Assembly: GCA_002368355.1 (NCBI GenBank)
Contig: AP018281.1
Span: forward strand, 682,001 to 746,000
DNA from: Chondrocystis sp. NIES-4102
Lineage (GTDB): Bacteria > Cyanobacteriota > Cyanobacteriia > Cyanobacteriales > Xenococcaceae
Length of the DNA: 64,000 nt
Reading direction: 5' to 3'
Below the pieces are notes generated by a model. The model was given only the letters and a program-made list of their open reading frames with translations. It had not been told where the DNA came from and made no database searches. Position numbers and translations under genes: made by a program. Numbering within the stretch: position 1 is the stretch's first letter; every line of letters starts with the position of its first letter. This document shows, one piece after another, positions 49,001 to 58,900 of this stretch.

Positions 49001-52000
49001 TACCCTGTAGCCCAGATTCTGACTTGACGAGCGACACATCTAAGTCAAATTTTGCAGCTACGTTTGCCACCTTGAGCAGTTTGACTGACAAATCTTCTAA
49101 CTCTTCATCGTAATCGGGGACGTTTTGCCAGGTAAACATCACTTGAAATACGGGATGGTGACTTACATTTCTGTCTAGCTCTAGCTGTTCGACTACTTTA
49201 CTAAAGGGTAGATCTTGATGGGCGTAGGCATCTAATGTGACTTGTCGAACTTGCTGTAGTAAAGCCGCAAAACTGGGTTGGTTAGCTAAATTAAGGCGCA
49301 AAGCTAGGGTATTGACAAAGAAGCCAATTAAAGATTCAACTTCTTGGTAATTACGATTAGCAATGGGAGAACCAATGACAATATCTTCCTGACGACTATA
49401 GCGGTGCATCAACACCCCAAATGCTGCCAATACGGTCATGTACAAAGTTGTACCTGATCGCTGAGAGAGAGTTTGCAGTTGGTTGGTCAACTCTTGAGAA
49501 AATTGGAACGAGTGACTATTACCGTCAAAGGTTTGTTTGGCTGAACGGGGACGGTCTAGGGGAAGTTCTAAAGTGGGAGGAATTCCTGCCAACTGATTTT
49601 GCCAATATTCTATTTGGGGAACTAAAGTCACATCATTAAAATGCTCCCGTTGCCAAAGGGCAAAATCGGCATATTGAATTGGTAAAGGTTTTAATTCTGC
49701 TTTGGTTTGAGCCATCAAAGCTCGATAGAACGTCCAAAGTTCGTCAACGAGCATATTCATCGACCAGCCATCGGCGACAATGTGATGAACTGTTAACAGA
49801 AGTACGTGGCTGTTGTCTTCTAAATAAAGCAATTTAGCTCGAATTAGAGGAGCTTGAGTCAGATCAAAAGATAGTTGCGCTTCTTCTTTTGCTAACTGAA
49901 TAACGCGCAAGTCGCGTTCATCTGGAGCAAATTCCCTGAGATCAATGAGCTTAAGCTCGATCGCTACTGCGGGTGCGGGTACAATTTCTTGTTGCCCAAT
50001 CCCCTCAACTGTAATAAACCTGGTGCGAAGAGCTTGATGGCGTTCTATAGTCGCTGCGATCGCTTTTTGTAAACAGTCACGGTTTAAACTACCTGTCAGG
50101 CGTATAATCTGCCTCTGATTATAGGTGGCATTTTGCCCTTCAAGTTGATCTAAAAACCATAATCCTTGTTGCATATAGGAAAGAGGTGCTTGTGCTTCTC
50201 CCCTAGCAGGAATTGTAGTTAATGGTGTATCGGTGGTTTTTTGAAGATTGCGCTCAATCAACTTACTTAATTGACCTATTGTGGGGGCTTGAAAAAGATC
50301 TAGAATTGGTAATTCGATCTTTAGCTCTTCTCTTAGGCGAGAGACAATCTGGAACACCAGTATGGAATGTCCCCCCAACTCAAAAAAGTCATCATGAATG
50401 CCAATTTCTGGCACATTTAACACTTTCTGCCATATATAAGCTAATTGTTGTTCTAACTCAGTTCGCGGTGCCACTCTCTCGACGGTTTTGCTTCTGGCAG
50501 CACCTAGCAAAGTTTCTATTCTTTGGACAATTGCCTCAAATTCACCCGCTTCAAAACTTTGTTTCAGTTGCGATCGCTGAATTTTGCCAATCGAAGTTTT
50601 GGGAATTGCTTCTGGCTCGACAGGAATTAAATAAGAGGGATTGATACCAATCTTACGAACGATCTGTTGCTGAATTTTTTTGAGTAATTCTAATAAAGCT
50701 ACATCCTCAGAGATAGTCGTATGGAAAAAGATCGCTAAGCGATCGGTGTTACTATGTGGTTGTCGGATTCCACAGGCAGCAGTGTAAGAGACCTCGACAC
50801 CCGCAATTTCTTCCACGACACCTTCAATTTCGTGACTGTAATAATTACTACCATTGATAATAACTACATCTTTAATTCTACCAGTAATCGTCAAACGTCC
50901 TTGAGCTAAAAAACCTAAGTCTCCAGTTTTAAACCAACCATCGGCAGTAAAAGCTTCTTGATTAGCCTCTAAGTTTTGCTCATAACCAGAGGTAACTGTA
51001 GCTCCTTTAACTTGCAGATAACCAGTAGTTGATTCTGTAACTATTTGATCTTGTTCGTCAACTATGCGTAGGCTAATACCAGGCACTGGCAAACCCAATT
51101 CGGCAAAAGAATTATTTTCAGCTATTGCCAAGTCGGACAAATACTGCTCTGAATGAGTCACTCCTGATGAAGTCTCTGCCATTCCCCAAGAAGAATGCAT
51201 TGCAGTCTTGCTCAGTCCATGAGGATTAAGTAATTCCCATAATTTAATTGCTGTCTGGGGTACGATTGGTTCAGCTGTATTGAGAAAAGATTTGAGGGAA
51301 GTTAAATTCCAATGCCGCTTTTTTATTTCCTCGGCGCGGTCATTGAGTAAAGCGAAAGCAAAATTTGGTGCCCAGGTAGTGGTGACTCGATAGCGTTCCA
51401 GCCAATCCAGCCATTGCAAAGGCTCTTGTAAAACCATTGCCGTAGGAGCGTGAATTTGCTTGCAACCTAAATAGACCATTCTGATGACACATCGAATCAA
51501 GGGACCAGGATGGTCTAAAGGAAGCCAATTTAACGAGATATCTTGACTGGTAAACCCTGCCATTTGAGATGTGGCAGCGATGCTGTTGATGATATTTTGA
51601 TGGCTTAACTTGACGGTTTTATGTGTACCAGTACTACCAGATGTTAGCAGCATCAATGCTACATCGTCAGGCTTGGCTAAATGATAATCAGTTGTTGATG
51701 TAGACGAAGGCAACTGATTCAAGGTTGCTAATTTTAAATTTTCGATCTTGAGTTGAGCGGCTAAATTTATAATGGGGGCAGCTAGTTTTTCATTAGTCAG
51801 TACTAAAGGTTGATCTAAAATTCGCCAAGCAGTGTGTAGTTTTTTTGCAGCACTGTTATCAGGCTCATAAATGGGTGCTATGGCAAGGGGGACTGGAACG
51901 AAACCTCCTAAAATACACGCCCAAAAAGCCGTAAGAAAATCTTGATTTTGATCTAGTTGCAGAATTATTTGATCTTTTGGTTTTAGCCCAAGCTGTTTCA

Positions 52001-52211
52001 ATCCTGTGAGGATTTTGGTGGCTGTTTCTCTTAACTCTAAATAACTTTGGAAATTTTTGCTTCCATCAAACTGAATATAGCTTATTCCTTCCGTAGAATT
52101 TTGTTCCGCAGTTTTTAATAAGATTTCAGTTAGATTTTGGGCGATACCTTCTGGCAACTGTAATGAGTCCCCATGGGAAATAGCTAGCCTACTTGTCTCA
52201 ACATCTTTCAT
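43005..52211 (-). CDS. Non-ribosomal peptide synthetase, AL-T-C-A-T-C-A-T-TE
   Basis: A 3068-residue multimodular enzyme. Approximate order: acyl-AMP ligase-type loading domain 1-575 (TSGSTGTHKTVKLSH), carrier 595-665 (ELGGHSILVF), condensation 680-1110 (HHIVADG), adenylation 1140-1630 (YTSGSTGKPKG), carrier 1645-1715 (KLGGHSLLAT), condensation 1735-2160 (HHIAADG), adenylation 2190-2690 (YTSGSTGKPKG), carrier 2705-2775 (ELGGHSLLAL), thioesterase 2795-3055 (serine in GYSFGG, histidine in GHHFSML). All carrier serines and condensation histidines are intact and there is no epimerase, so it should be functional. It predicts an acyl or aryl starter joined to two amino acids and released by the TE. 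By-eye specificity pockets suggest a Gly-like first residue (DILQ...) and a branched aliphatic second (DAFF...). No transporter, MbtH or PPTase is near. Confidence 0.93.
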   Translation of the reverse strand: MKDVETSRLAISHGDSLQLPEGIAQNLTEILLKTAEQNSTEGISYIQFDGSKNFQSYLELRETATKILTGLKQLGLKPKDQIILQLDQNQDFLTAFWACILGGFVPVPLAIAPIYEPDNSAAKKLHTAWRILDQPLVLTNEKLAAPIINLAAQLKIENLKLATLNQLPSSTSTTDYHLAKPDDVALMLLTSGSTGTHKTVKLSHQNIINSIAATSQMAGFTSQDISLNWLPLDHPGPLIRCVIRMVYLGCKQIHAPTAMVLQEPLQWLDWLERYRVTTTWAPNFAFALLNDRAEEIKKRHWNLTSLKSFLNTAEPIVPQTAIKLWELLNPHGLSKTAMHSSWGMAETSSGVTHSEQYLSDLAIAENNSFAELGLPVPGISLRIVDEQDQIVTESTTGYLQVKGATVTSGYEQNLEANQEAFTADGWFKTGDLGFLAQGRLTITGRIKDVVIINGSNYYSHEIEGVVEEIAGVEVSYTAACGIRQPHSNTDRLAIFFHTTISEDVALLELLKKIQQQIVRKIGINPSYLIPVEPEAIPKTSIGKIQRSQLKQSFEAGEFEAIVQRIETLLGAARSKTVERVAPRTELEQQLAYIWQKVLNVPEIGIHDDFFELGGHSILVFQIVSRLREELKIELPILDLFQAPTIGQLSKLIERNLQKTTDTPLTTIPARGEAQAPLSYMQQGLWFLDQLEGQNATYNQRQIIRLTGSLNRDCLQKAIAATIERHQALRTRFITVEGIGQQEIVPAPAVAIELKLIDLREFAPDERDLRVIQLAKEEAQLSFDLTQAPLIRAKLLYLEDNSHVLLLTVHHIVADGWSMNMLVDELWTFYRALMAQTKAELKPLPIQYADFALWQREHFNDVTLVPQIEYWQNQLAGIPPTLELPLDRPRSAKQTFDGNSHSFQFSQELTNQLQTLSQRSGTTLYMTVLAAFGVLMHRYSRQEDIVIGSPIANRNYQEVESLIGFFVNTLALRLNLANQPSFAALLQQVRQVTLDAYAHQDLPFSKVVEQLELDRNVSHHPVFQVMFTWQNVPDYDEELEDLSVKLLKVANVAAKFDLDVSLVKSESGLQGTFTYNTDLFDAATIERMTAHFQTLLEGIVDNPQQTIDQLPLLTTDERQQLLVKWNDTATEYPQKCIHQLFESQVERTPDAVAVEFEGQQLTYRELNQRSNQLAHHLQKLGVQPDVLVGICIERSLEMVVALLGVLKAGGAYVPLDPAYPTERISLILQDAQVRVLVTQKSLASRLPESTATVVCLDGDRETIANDQVAISVEVKPDNLAYVIYTSGSTGKPKGVLVSHKNAVNLLSSIKQKPGLTADDVFLAITTISFDISVLEIFTPLIVGAQLVVVSREVAVDRTKLKQAIERYGTTFMQATPVTWQLLAAEQSSFKNKLKIISGGEALPQDLAQKLLSMGVELWNFYGPTETTIWSTGCQVQTGDQAITIGHPIANTQIYILDPNLQPVPIGVLGELHIAGAGVARGYLNRPELTEQKFIPNPFSAVPESKLYKTGDLARFLPNGQIECLGRIDYQVKVRGFRIELGEIEQTMTNCPGVKQAIAIVREDRGINKTLVGYFVRDLENGQVAHHQISVLRKFLQARLPNYMIPTQFMVLDALPLTPNGKVDRRALPAPDASNLQLDTEFVPPSNPTEEILATIWADVLGVDQVGINDDFFKLGGHSLLATQVISRIRQAFNLEIPLQSLFENPTIITLAQTIAQHQNQAAELSKYQIISLREKRDSVPLSFAQQRLWFLAQLEPNNPFYTIPWSVRLSGDLNITVLQQALDAIVAHHEVLHTNYISENGNPIQVITAPKLVELPIIELQQYEQAEQETQIQKLLQQESQQPFDLSSDMMLRGCLLKLAPQEHILLLVMHHIAADGWSMGILSKQLTQLYQAFLDGQPNPLEKLPIQYADYAVWQREWLSGEILDQQLSYWQQQLAGAKPLLELPTDRPRPAVQTYRGASQSFILSQGLRDGLKHLCRQEGVTLYMTLLAAFQILLYRYSRQNDVVVGSPIAGRNRVEIEGLIGCFVNTLVLRTDLSGNPSFQELLGGVRSITLDAYAHQDLPFEKLVEELNPERSLSYSPLFQVMFVLQNAPGRSKQLLGLKENPLELQAETSKFDLLLSVTEKDGILAGSWNYNTDLFDAATIERMTAHFQTLLEGIIDNPQQTIDQLPLLTTDEKHQLLVKWNDTATEYPQKCIHQLFESQVERTPDAVAVEFEGQQLTYRELNQRANQLAHHLQKLGVQPDVLVGICIERSIEMLVGLLGILKAGGAYVPLDSKYPKERLNLMLSDSQVYVLLTQKHLIHQLPELGIKQVVLDLDWENIKHNSQDNLVTTTTPENIAYVIYTSGSTGKPKGTIIPHKGINRLVLNTDYVQINSTDVIAQVSNCSFDAATFEIWGALLNGACLVIISQDIVLSPQKFATSIQEQGLTVMFLTTALFNQITKEVPTAFQTMRYVLFGGEAADPRSAEKVLLHGAPENLLNVYGPTENTTFSTWYRVEDISEGAVTIPIGRAIANTNVYILDTYLQLLPIGVPGELYLGGDGLAEGYLNRLELTAEKFIPNPFSDDPQARLYKTGDLACYLPDGNIKFLGRQDYQVKIRGFRIELGEIESVLAQHPGIREKVVIVREDIPGDKRLVAYVVPQQEQLNSSDLRSFVQERLPNYMVPNAFVFLDTLPLTPNGKIDRHVLPAADASNIQLDSEFVPPSNRTEEILATIWANVLGIDQVGIHDNFFELGGHSLLALRLFAKIEQVFGRVFPLATLFEAPTVKDLSNIIDQKQSLAAGSCLVPIQPKGSKLPLFLLHAKGTSVLVYRNLANYLGTERPVYGIQPQGLNGEAEILTTVEEMAAYYIQEIKKIQPIGPYLLGGYSFGGQLAFEMSRQLNQQGEKVDKLILLDSNAPTSSKRLPFSQRIIIHFNNLLERKHNYVIERVLDWKRWLQDDLEYNFQKLSVKVFQYFDLPLSLRLHNIFIEARNDTARKNHQLKFYPGKVILMRTKDSFGGVGRERDEYLGWKNLVGQEIDIYPVPGHHFSMLEEPNVEHLAEVLKNCLNKNICKGDTREVKAILETD
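45447..45809. repeat. Intragenic NRPS repeat, module 2 copy
   Basis: A 363-bp segment coding the end of the C domain, the linker and the first part of the A domain (ESQVERTPDAVAVEFEG and neighbours). It aligns without gaps to 48630-48992, with five mismatches counted by eye. Confidence 0.85.
48630..48992. repeat. Intragenic NRPS repeat, module 1 copy
   Basis: Partner of the segment at 45447-45809. Identity falls off sharply on both sides: the rest of the A domains and the C domains are clearly different. So this is a localised conversion tract or recombination joint rather than a whole-module duplication. Confidence 0.85.
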
Positions 52212-52362
52212 ATTGTTACTTTTTAAGCCAAAAATTTGGATGCTTTAAAGTTTATTTAAGTTCTATTGCAATTTACTGAGTTATGCTAACACTTACTATT
52301 AAATAGAATCAACCAGGCTCAAATCAACTTCATGATTTCTTCACGGAGATATACTTCAGATC

Positions 52363-52456
52363 CTGATTGCCTGACACAAGTAGCTGAAAGTATTGATACC
52401 TGGTAAGAGAAAAGGGCGAGTATTCATGGGAAGTCGCATTAGCCCTTTTGTTTTCT
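52363..52456. repeat. Direct repeat copy B, right of the NRPS
   Basis: 94 bases matching 42573-42671 with one A-to-G change and a 5-base deletion plus small changes in the purine run. Here the hairpin is perfect (AAAAGGGC...GCCCTTTT) and followed by GTTTTCT. The frame containing WEVALALLFS continues differently on this side (QEIKNRLYEADLPGLK, ending 52537). The rest of the spacer 52212-52597 shows no gene. The NRPS promoter must lie between 52212 and 52360 and was not identifiable. Confidence 0.9.
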
Positions 52457-52597
52457 CAAGAAATTAAAAATAGGCTCTATGAGGCTGACTTACCAGGATT
52501 GAAATTGACATTTAACAAGGAAAGTATTGCTAAATAAAAAATAAAGACAATTTAATCATTGCCTTTACAGTTAGATTATTAATCTATCATTTATAAG

Positions 52598-54423
<1,826 letters not shown>

Positions 54424-54565
54424 TTTTCTAGTATAAATAAATTACTATTTGAATCTATTTTTCCCAGAAATAACATCAAAGTTGATTTATAAAAGTGTTT
54501 TAATTCTTCAAGCAGGCTTAAAGGACAATTAGTAATCAATTATCAATTATCAATTGTCCATTAAA

Positions 54566-55441
54566 TTAAACCATCATCATATCTAACTCATCTTCTTTCA
54601 CTTCTTCTTTCCCTGCTGGAGGATTGAGGTAGTAGTCTGATAATAGGGAGAATAAATCTCTGTCTTGTGCTTCGTTGGGTACAACTCCTTCAGGTGCTGC
54701 TAAAATCTGATCGGCAATGTTTAGATAGTAGTCACAGACGAAAGCTAGGGAAGGATCACTTTCTGCCATTTCAAATAAGGTTTTACCTTTAACACGAGAT
54801 ACGCGAATATCTTCGATTAATGGTAGGATTTCTAAAACTGGCATGGGTACGTGTTCAATATATTTATCTATTAAGTCACGTTTAGAAGTACGATTACCAA
54901 TTAAACCAGCTAGGCGCAAGGAGTGAGTACGAGCTTTTTCTCTAACTGAAGCAGCGATACGGTTAGCAGCAAACAAGGCATCAAAACCATTATCAGTAAC
55001 AATCATGCAGTAGTCTGCATAGTTTAAGGGTGCAGCAAAACCACCACATACCACGTCACCCAAGACATCAAATAAAATTACATCGTATTCGTCAAAAGCA
55101 TTTAATTCTTTGAGTAGTTTTACGGTTTCTCCCACTACATAACCACCGCAACCAGCACCCGCAGGTGGGCCCCCTGCTTCTACACAACTAACGCCACCAT
55201 ACCCTTGATAGATAACATCTTCTGGCCAAATGTCTTCGTAATGAAAGTCTTTTTCTTGCAAGGTATCAATAATGGTGGGAATAAGAAATCCTGTCAGAGT
55301 AAAGGTACTGTCGTGTTTAGGATCGCAGCCAATTTGTAAGACTTTTTTGCCTCTTTTTGCTAAGGCTGCGGATATGTTGCAGCTAGTTGTGGATTTGCCT
55401 ATTCCGCCTTTGCCGTAAACTGCTAATCTTATTTGTCCCAC
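54566..55441 (-). CDS. chlL: Light-independent protochlorophyllide reductase, ATP-binding iron-sulfur subunit L
   Basis: NifH-like homodimer that carries electrons to ChlNB using ATP. Walker A is [12 protein letters not shown]. The two cluster-binding cysteines are in [16 protein letters not shown] and [12 protein letters not shown], and the switch region is DVLGDV. The C-terminal tail runs to an acidic-methionine end. It starts at GTG 55441 with GAGGAG ten bases upstream, the usual ChlL N terminus. The order chlL-DUF5331-chlN with a 142-base gap indicates an operon. The enzyme is oxygen-sensitive, which fits expression in low-oxygen or dark conditions. Confidence 0.97.
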   Translation of the reverse strand: MGQIRLAVYGKGGIGKSTTSCNISAALAKRGKKVLQIGCDPKHDSTFTLTGFLIPTIIDTLQEKDFHYEDIWPEDVIYQGYGGVSCVEAGGPPAGAGCGGYVVGETVKLLKELNAFDEYDVILFDVLGDVVCGGFAAPLNYADYCMIVTDNGFDALFAANRIAASVREKARTHSLRLAGLIGNRTSKRDLIDKYIEHVPMPVLEILPLIEDIRVSRVKGKTLFEMAESDPSLAFVCDYYLNIADQILAAPEGVVPNEAQDRDLFSLLSDYYLNPPAGKEEVKEDELDMMMV

Positions 55442-55933
55442 TTTAGATTATCTCCTCTGCTGTTATGTGTGTTTCGGTTTTACGTCTATGTCTGCATTAT
55501 CAGCTAATAATTGGGAAAAATAAAGGTGGCTTGTATCTATAAATCTATGTTTTTTACAGCTTTTAGTTTTATTTGTTAATCTGCTTTTGTTAAAGACTTT
55601 AAAAGGCTATTCAAGCTCTAAATACTTACTTCTAGGTTTTTTATGTACTTATTTATAATAATTGTGGACAATAGACAAAATAATCCAGCATCAGCTATAA
55701 ATACTCTGGTGATTTAAGCGACACACTGGAAATTTGATTAAGAGTTATACCGCTCTAAAGCATATATAGCAGACCTTTTAGCCCTTTTATCCGAGGCTTT
55801 GTGGCAACCGACATCTAAAAAGTAGCCTTACATACTAAGGGTTGAATAAAAAAATATCCCCAGTAAAATATTTATTGGTAAAGAAAAATTAATTTTTTCC
55901 CCCAGATACATGAACTATCAACTTTTATAAAGA
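55442..55933. other. Spacer between tamB and chlL
   Basis: 492 bases with no gene. It must hold the chlL promoter and the 3' end of tamB. An AT-only palindrome (AAAAATTAATTTTT) lies about 45 bases past the tamB stop and could be a weak terminator on the minus strand. No operator or riboswitch was recognised. Confidence 0.5.
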
Positions 55934-58900
55934 TTAAAATCTTGATTCAAATTCAATTAAAGTTCTACTGCCATCCCGTTCAAAATTACTCGATCCTCGT
56001 AGTACAAAGTTATTATTTAAGCGATAGCGAAAACCAAACTGGGCAGGAATATCAGTATTAAGAATTTTGAGGATAGAGAAAGAGAAATTATCAATCAAAT
56101 CAAAAGCAATCTCTCCTGCTATCCCATCATTGCGATCGCCATCACGTTTTTCGTCAATAATTTGTGTAGGAAACAGACGTAATTCGCCAATGGGAAAAGT
56201 ATTATTAAATTCTGCATTAAGACTACCAAAGAGGGCAGAACCTGCCAGGGTAGCCAATCCTAGAGTACCGTTACTATTAGCTAAAGTTTCCACAAATCCA
56301 CCCCCTAATAGGGCGATAATTTCTGCTTGGCTACGGGGAGGACTACTAGTAAGTTCGATTTTATTAGTAATTTGACTGGCGTGTCCTTTAACTTTGGCGG
56401 AAATTCTCACGGTTTCCAAAGTACCCAAACTAGAAGCAGGTATTTCTGACGGTAGTGCTTCACTAGGAATAGTTCGATCTTTGGTTTCTAAGGCTGAACC
56501 TATTAGTAATACATCGAGGAAAGGATCTAAAACATTATTGCTGGAAAAACGGGCGGTATTACGATAATCTCTGGAAAGATTAAGTTGAGTTGTAAAAAGA
56601 TTAACCTGACCTCGTTGTAAAGTAATTGTACCTTCGGGGCTTGGTTCTAAAAAAGTGCCGTTGACATTTAAATCCCCTGTAGCCACAAAAGTAAATATAG
56701 GTGGCTGACTTATCTGAATATCTTTCCCTAATTGCAACTTAAAATTTTTATACTGTGTAATGGCTTGGAGTCCTTGATTATTTTGCTGCTTAATTGCTGT
56801 GGGAATTTTCCTATTATTATTATTGGCTGCTGTAACTTCTGGATCTTCGGTGCTACTAGCTAAAAAGATTGTGCCGTCATAGAGGGTAACGTTGCCTGTA
56901 AGTATAGGTTCTGTAGCCTTGCCCAATACTTGTAGTCTACCTTGAACACCACCGTCATAAAGCTTGGGTAATTCAATTTTAATCTGATCAAAATCAATAG
57001 TTAGAGGGTTGGGGGCGTTATCACCTCGTAATGGTACAGTGCCAGCAGCCAAAATTGTACCACCGCCAAAATTCCCCTGAAAACTATTAACCCGAACATT
57101 ATCGAGATCAAAAAAGATCTGACTGTTAATATTAGTAATTAAATTTTTAGGCAAATTCTTAGCTGCAACGGTGGCATTTTCAATAGTAGCTATTCCTTGG
57201 GCGACCAACTGACGAGGTAAAATTTGATCAGGATCGAGGATACCAGAAATATCTAGCATAATTTCTCCTTGACCATCGATCCATTTAAGTTCACCACGGG
57301 AAAAAATATCTAATAAAGCCAACCCTTTATTTTTCACATTTAATTGTAATTGCAAGCGATCGCTTGTGGGTTTAGTTTTGCTAAAGGGCAGTTGATAGGG
57401 AAGATTACCTGTAACGGTTAGAGGTTCGGCATCTTGGGCGACAACACTACTGGCAGAAAAGTCTAAACGGGCATTATTATAATTAAAACTTCCCTTGGTA
57501 GATTGGATCGAAGTTTGATTGAGAGAGGCATTATCAATACTAATTTCCCCCCTAGCCTGCGGATCATCCTGTGTACCTGCAATGGTTGCTGAGGCGTTGA
57601 GTAACCCATCTAACCCCAATTCTGGAGGGAGAGAGAAAATTTGTTCAATTAATTTGATGGGAACTTCTAATAGTCGTAATTGTCCTGATTGTGTTTCTCC
57701 GCCGAAAATACCTGTAAATAGTAGGGTGGGGGTAGTCTTGTTTTTTTCCTTAGCGTTGGGAGTTGCGGGGGGTTCTAGTTGTAGGGAGATGGGTAATAGG
57801 GTGAGAATACCATCTTTAAGATTACCTTTGGCGATAATTTTTTTACTAGTTAAATTACCCCATTGCCACTTATCCCCAAGAAATTCAAATTCGGAATTTA
57901 AACCCGTATCCAGAGATCCAGACACATTTACTTTTCCGTCAAAAGTTCCAGTTAATTTTTTGATGTCGGGTATTAGGGCATCTTGTCGCCGTTTTTGGAT
58001 AGCTTTTAAATCAGCTTGGATGGCGGATAATAATTGTAATTGGTCTAAGATGGGAGAATCTTTAAGTCCTACCTCAAATAAAGGATCTTCTGGGGGTGAT
58101 TTTGGGGGTTGGTAGAGATCGGCTGCCTTAGCATAAAGGCGATCGCTTAATATTTTACTAAAATCGGTTAGTTCAAAGATTTGTAGGGCAATTAGGATAT
58201 CCTGAATTTGTCCTCCTTGAATGGAAATCTGACCATCAACAGCCAAATCATCGGGTTTTTGGGCAACACTACCCGTTAACTTATAAATACTATTGCGCTG
58301 TTTAAATTCCACGTTTTGCATCGCGAAATAACCATCGGCATATTGAAAATCTCCCACAAGCCGATCTCCTCGGATACTAGCGATCGCAGGGGCATCTATG
58401 ATCACGTTTTCTCCTGAAGTAGCCAGGGTATTAAGATTAAAAGTAAAATCCCCTGATATTTTTCCACTCATTGGTTGCAGGGCTATATTTTCAGGGAGTT
58501 TAAAGTCTTGATTTTTAAGGGCAACGGTTTTTAGCAAATTAATAGGGACATCTTGGATACTAAAAGCTAAGATTTCTTGTTCACCCGTAGCCTCGATCAC
58601 CGTATAATCTTGAGCGATCGCTACTTTTTTAGGGGAAAAATTGCTATCTAAAACCAGTTCGATCCTATCTAGGGTATTAAGATTATTACTGGCTGAGTCT
58701 TGGGAAATCTCAGGGGTTTCTTGTATTTGTAGTTTTACGCCTGTTTGGGGAGATATATCAACATTTCCTGCGAGTAATGGTGCAAAATTGGTATCTTCTA
58801 CTTTAAAATCCCTCACAGTTAGATTACCGTTAATAGTAATGGCGGAGGGAATACCACTAATTTTGCCTGAAAAGTCGCTTCTACCTGAATAATCTAAATT

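Noticed and set aside
50222-50644. 140-codon plus-strand frame inside the NRPS
   Set aside because: Antisense shadow of the first carrier and C-domain region.
57519-58115. 198-codon plus-strand frame inside tamB
   Set aside because: Antisense shadow of a well-supported large gene, with unusual Ser/Pro-rich composition.
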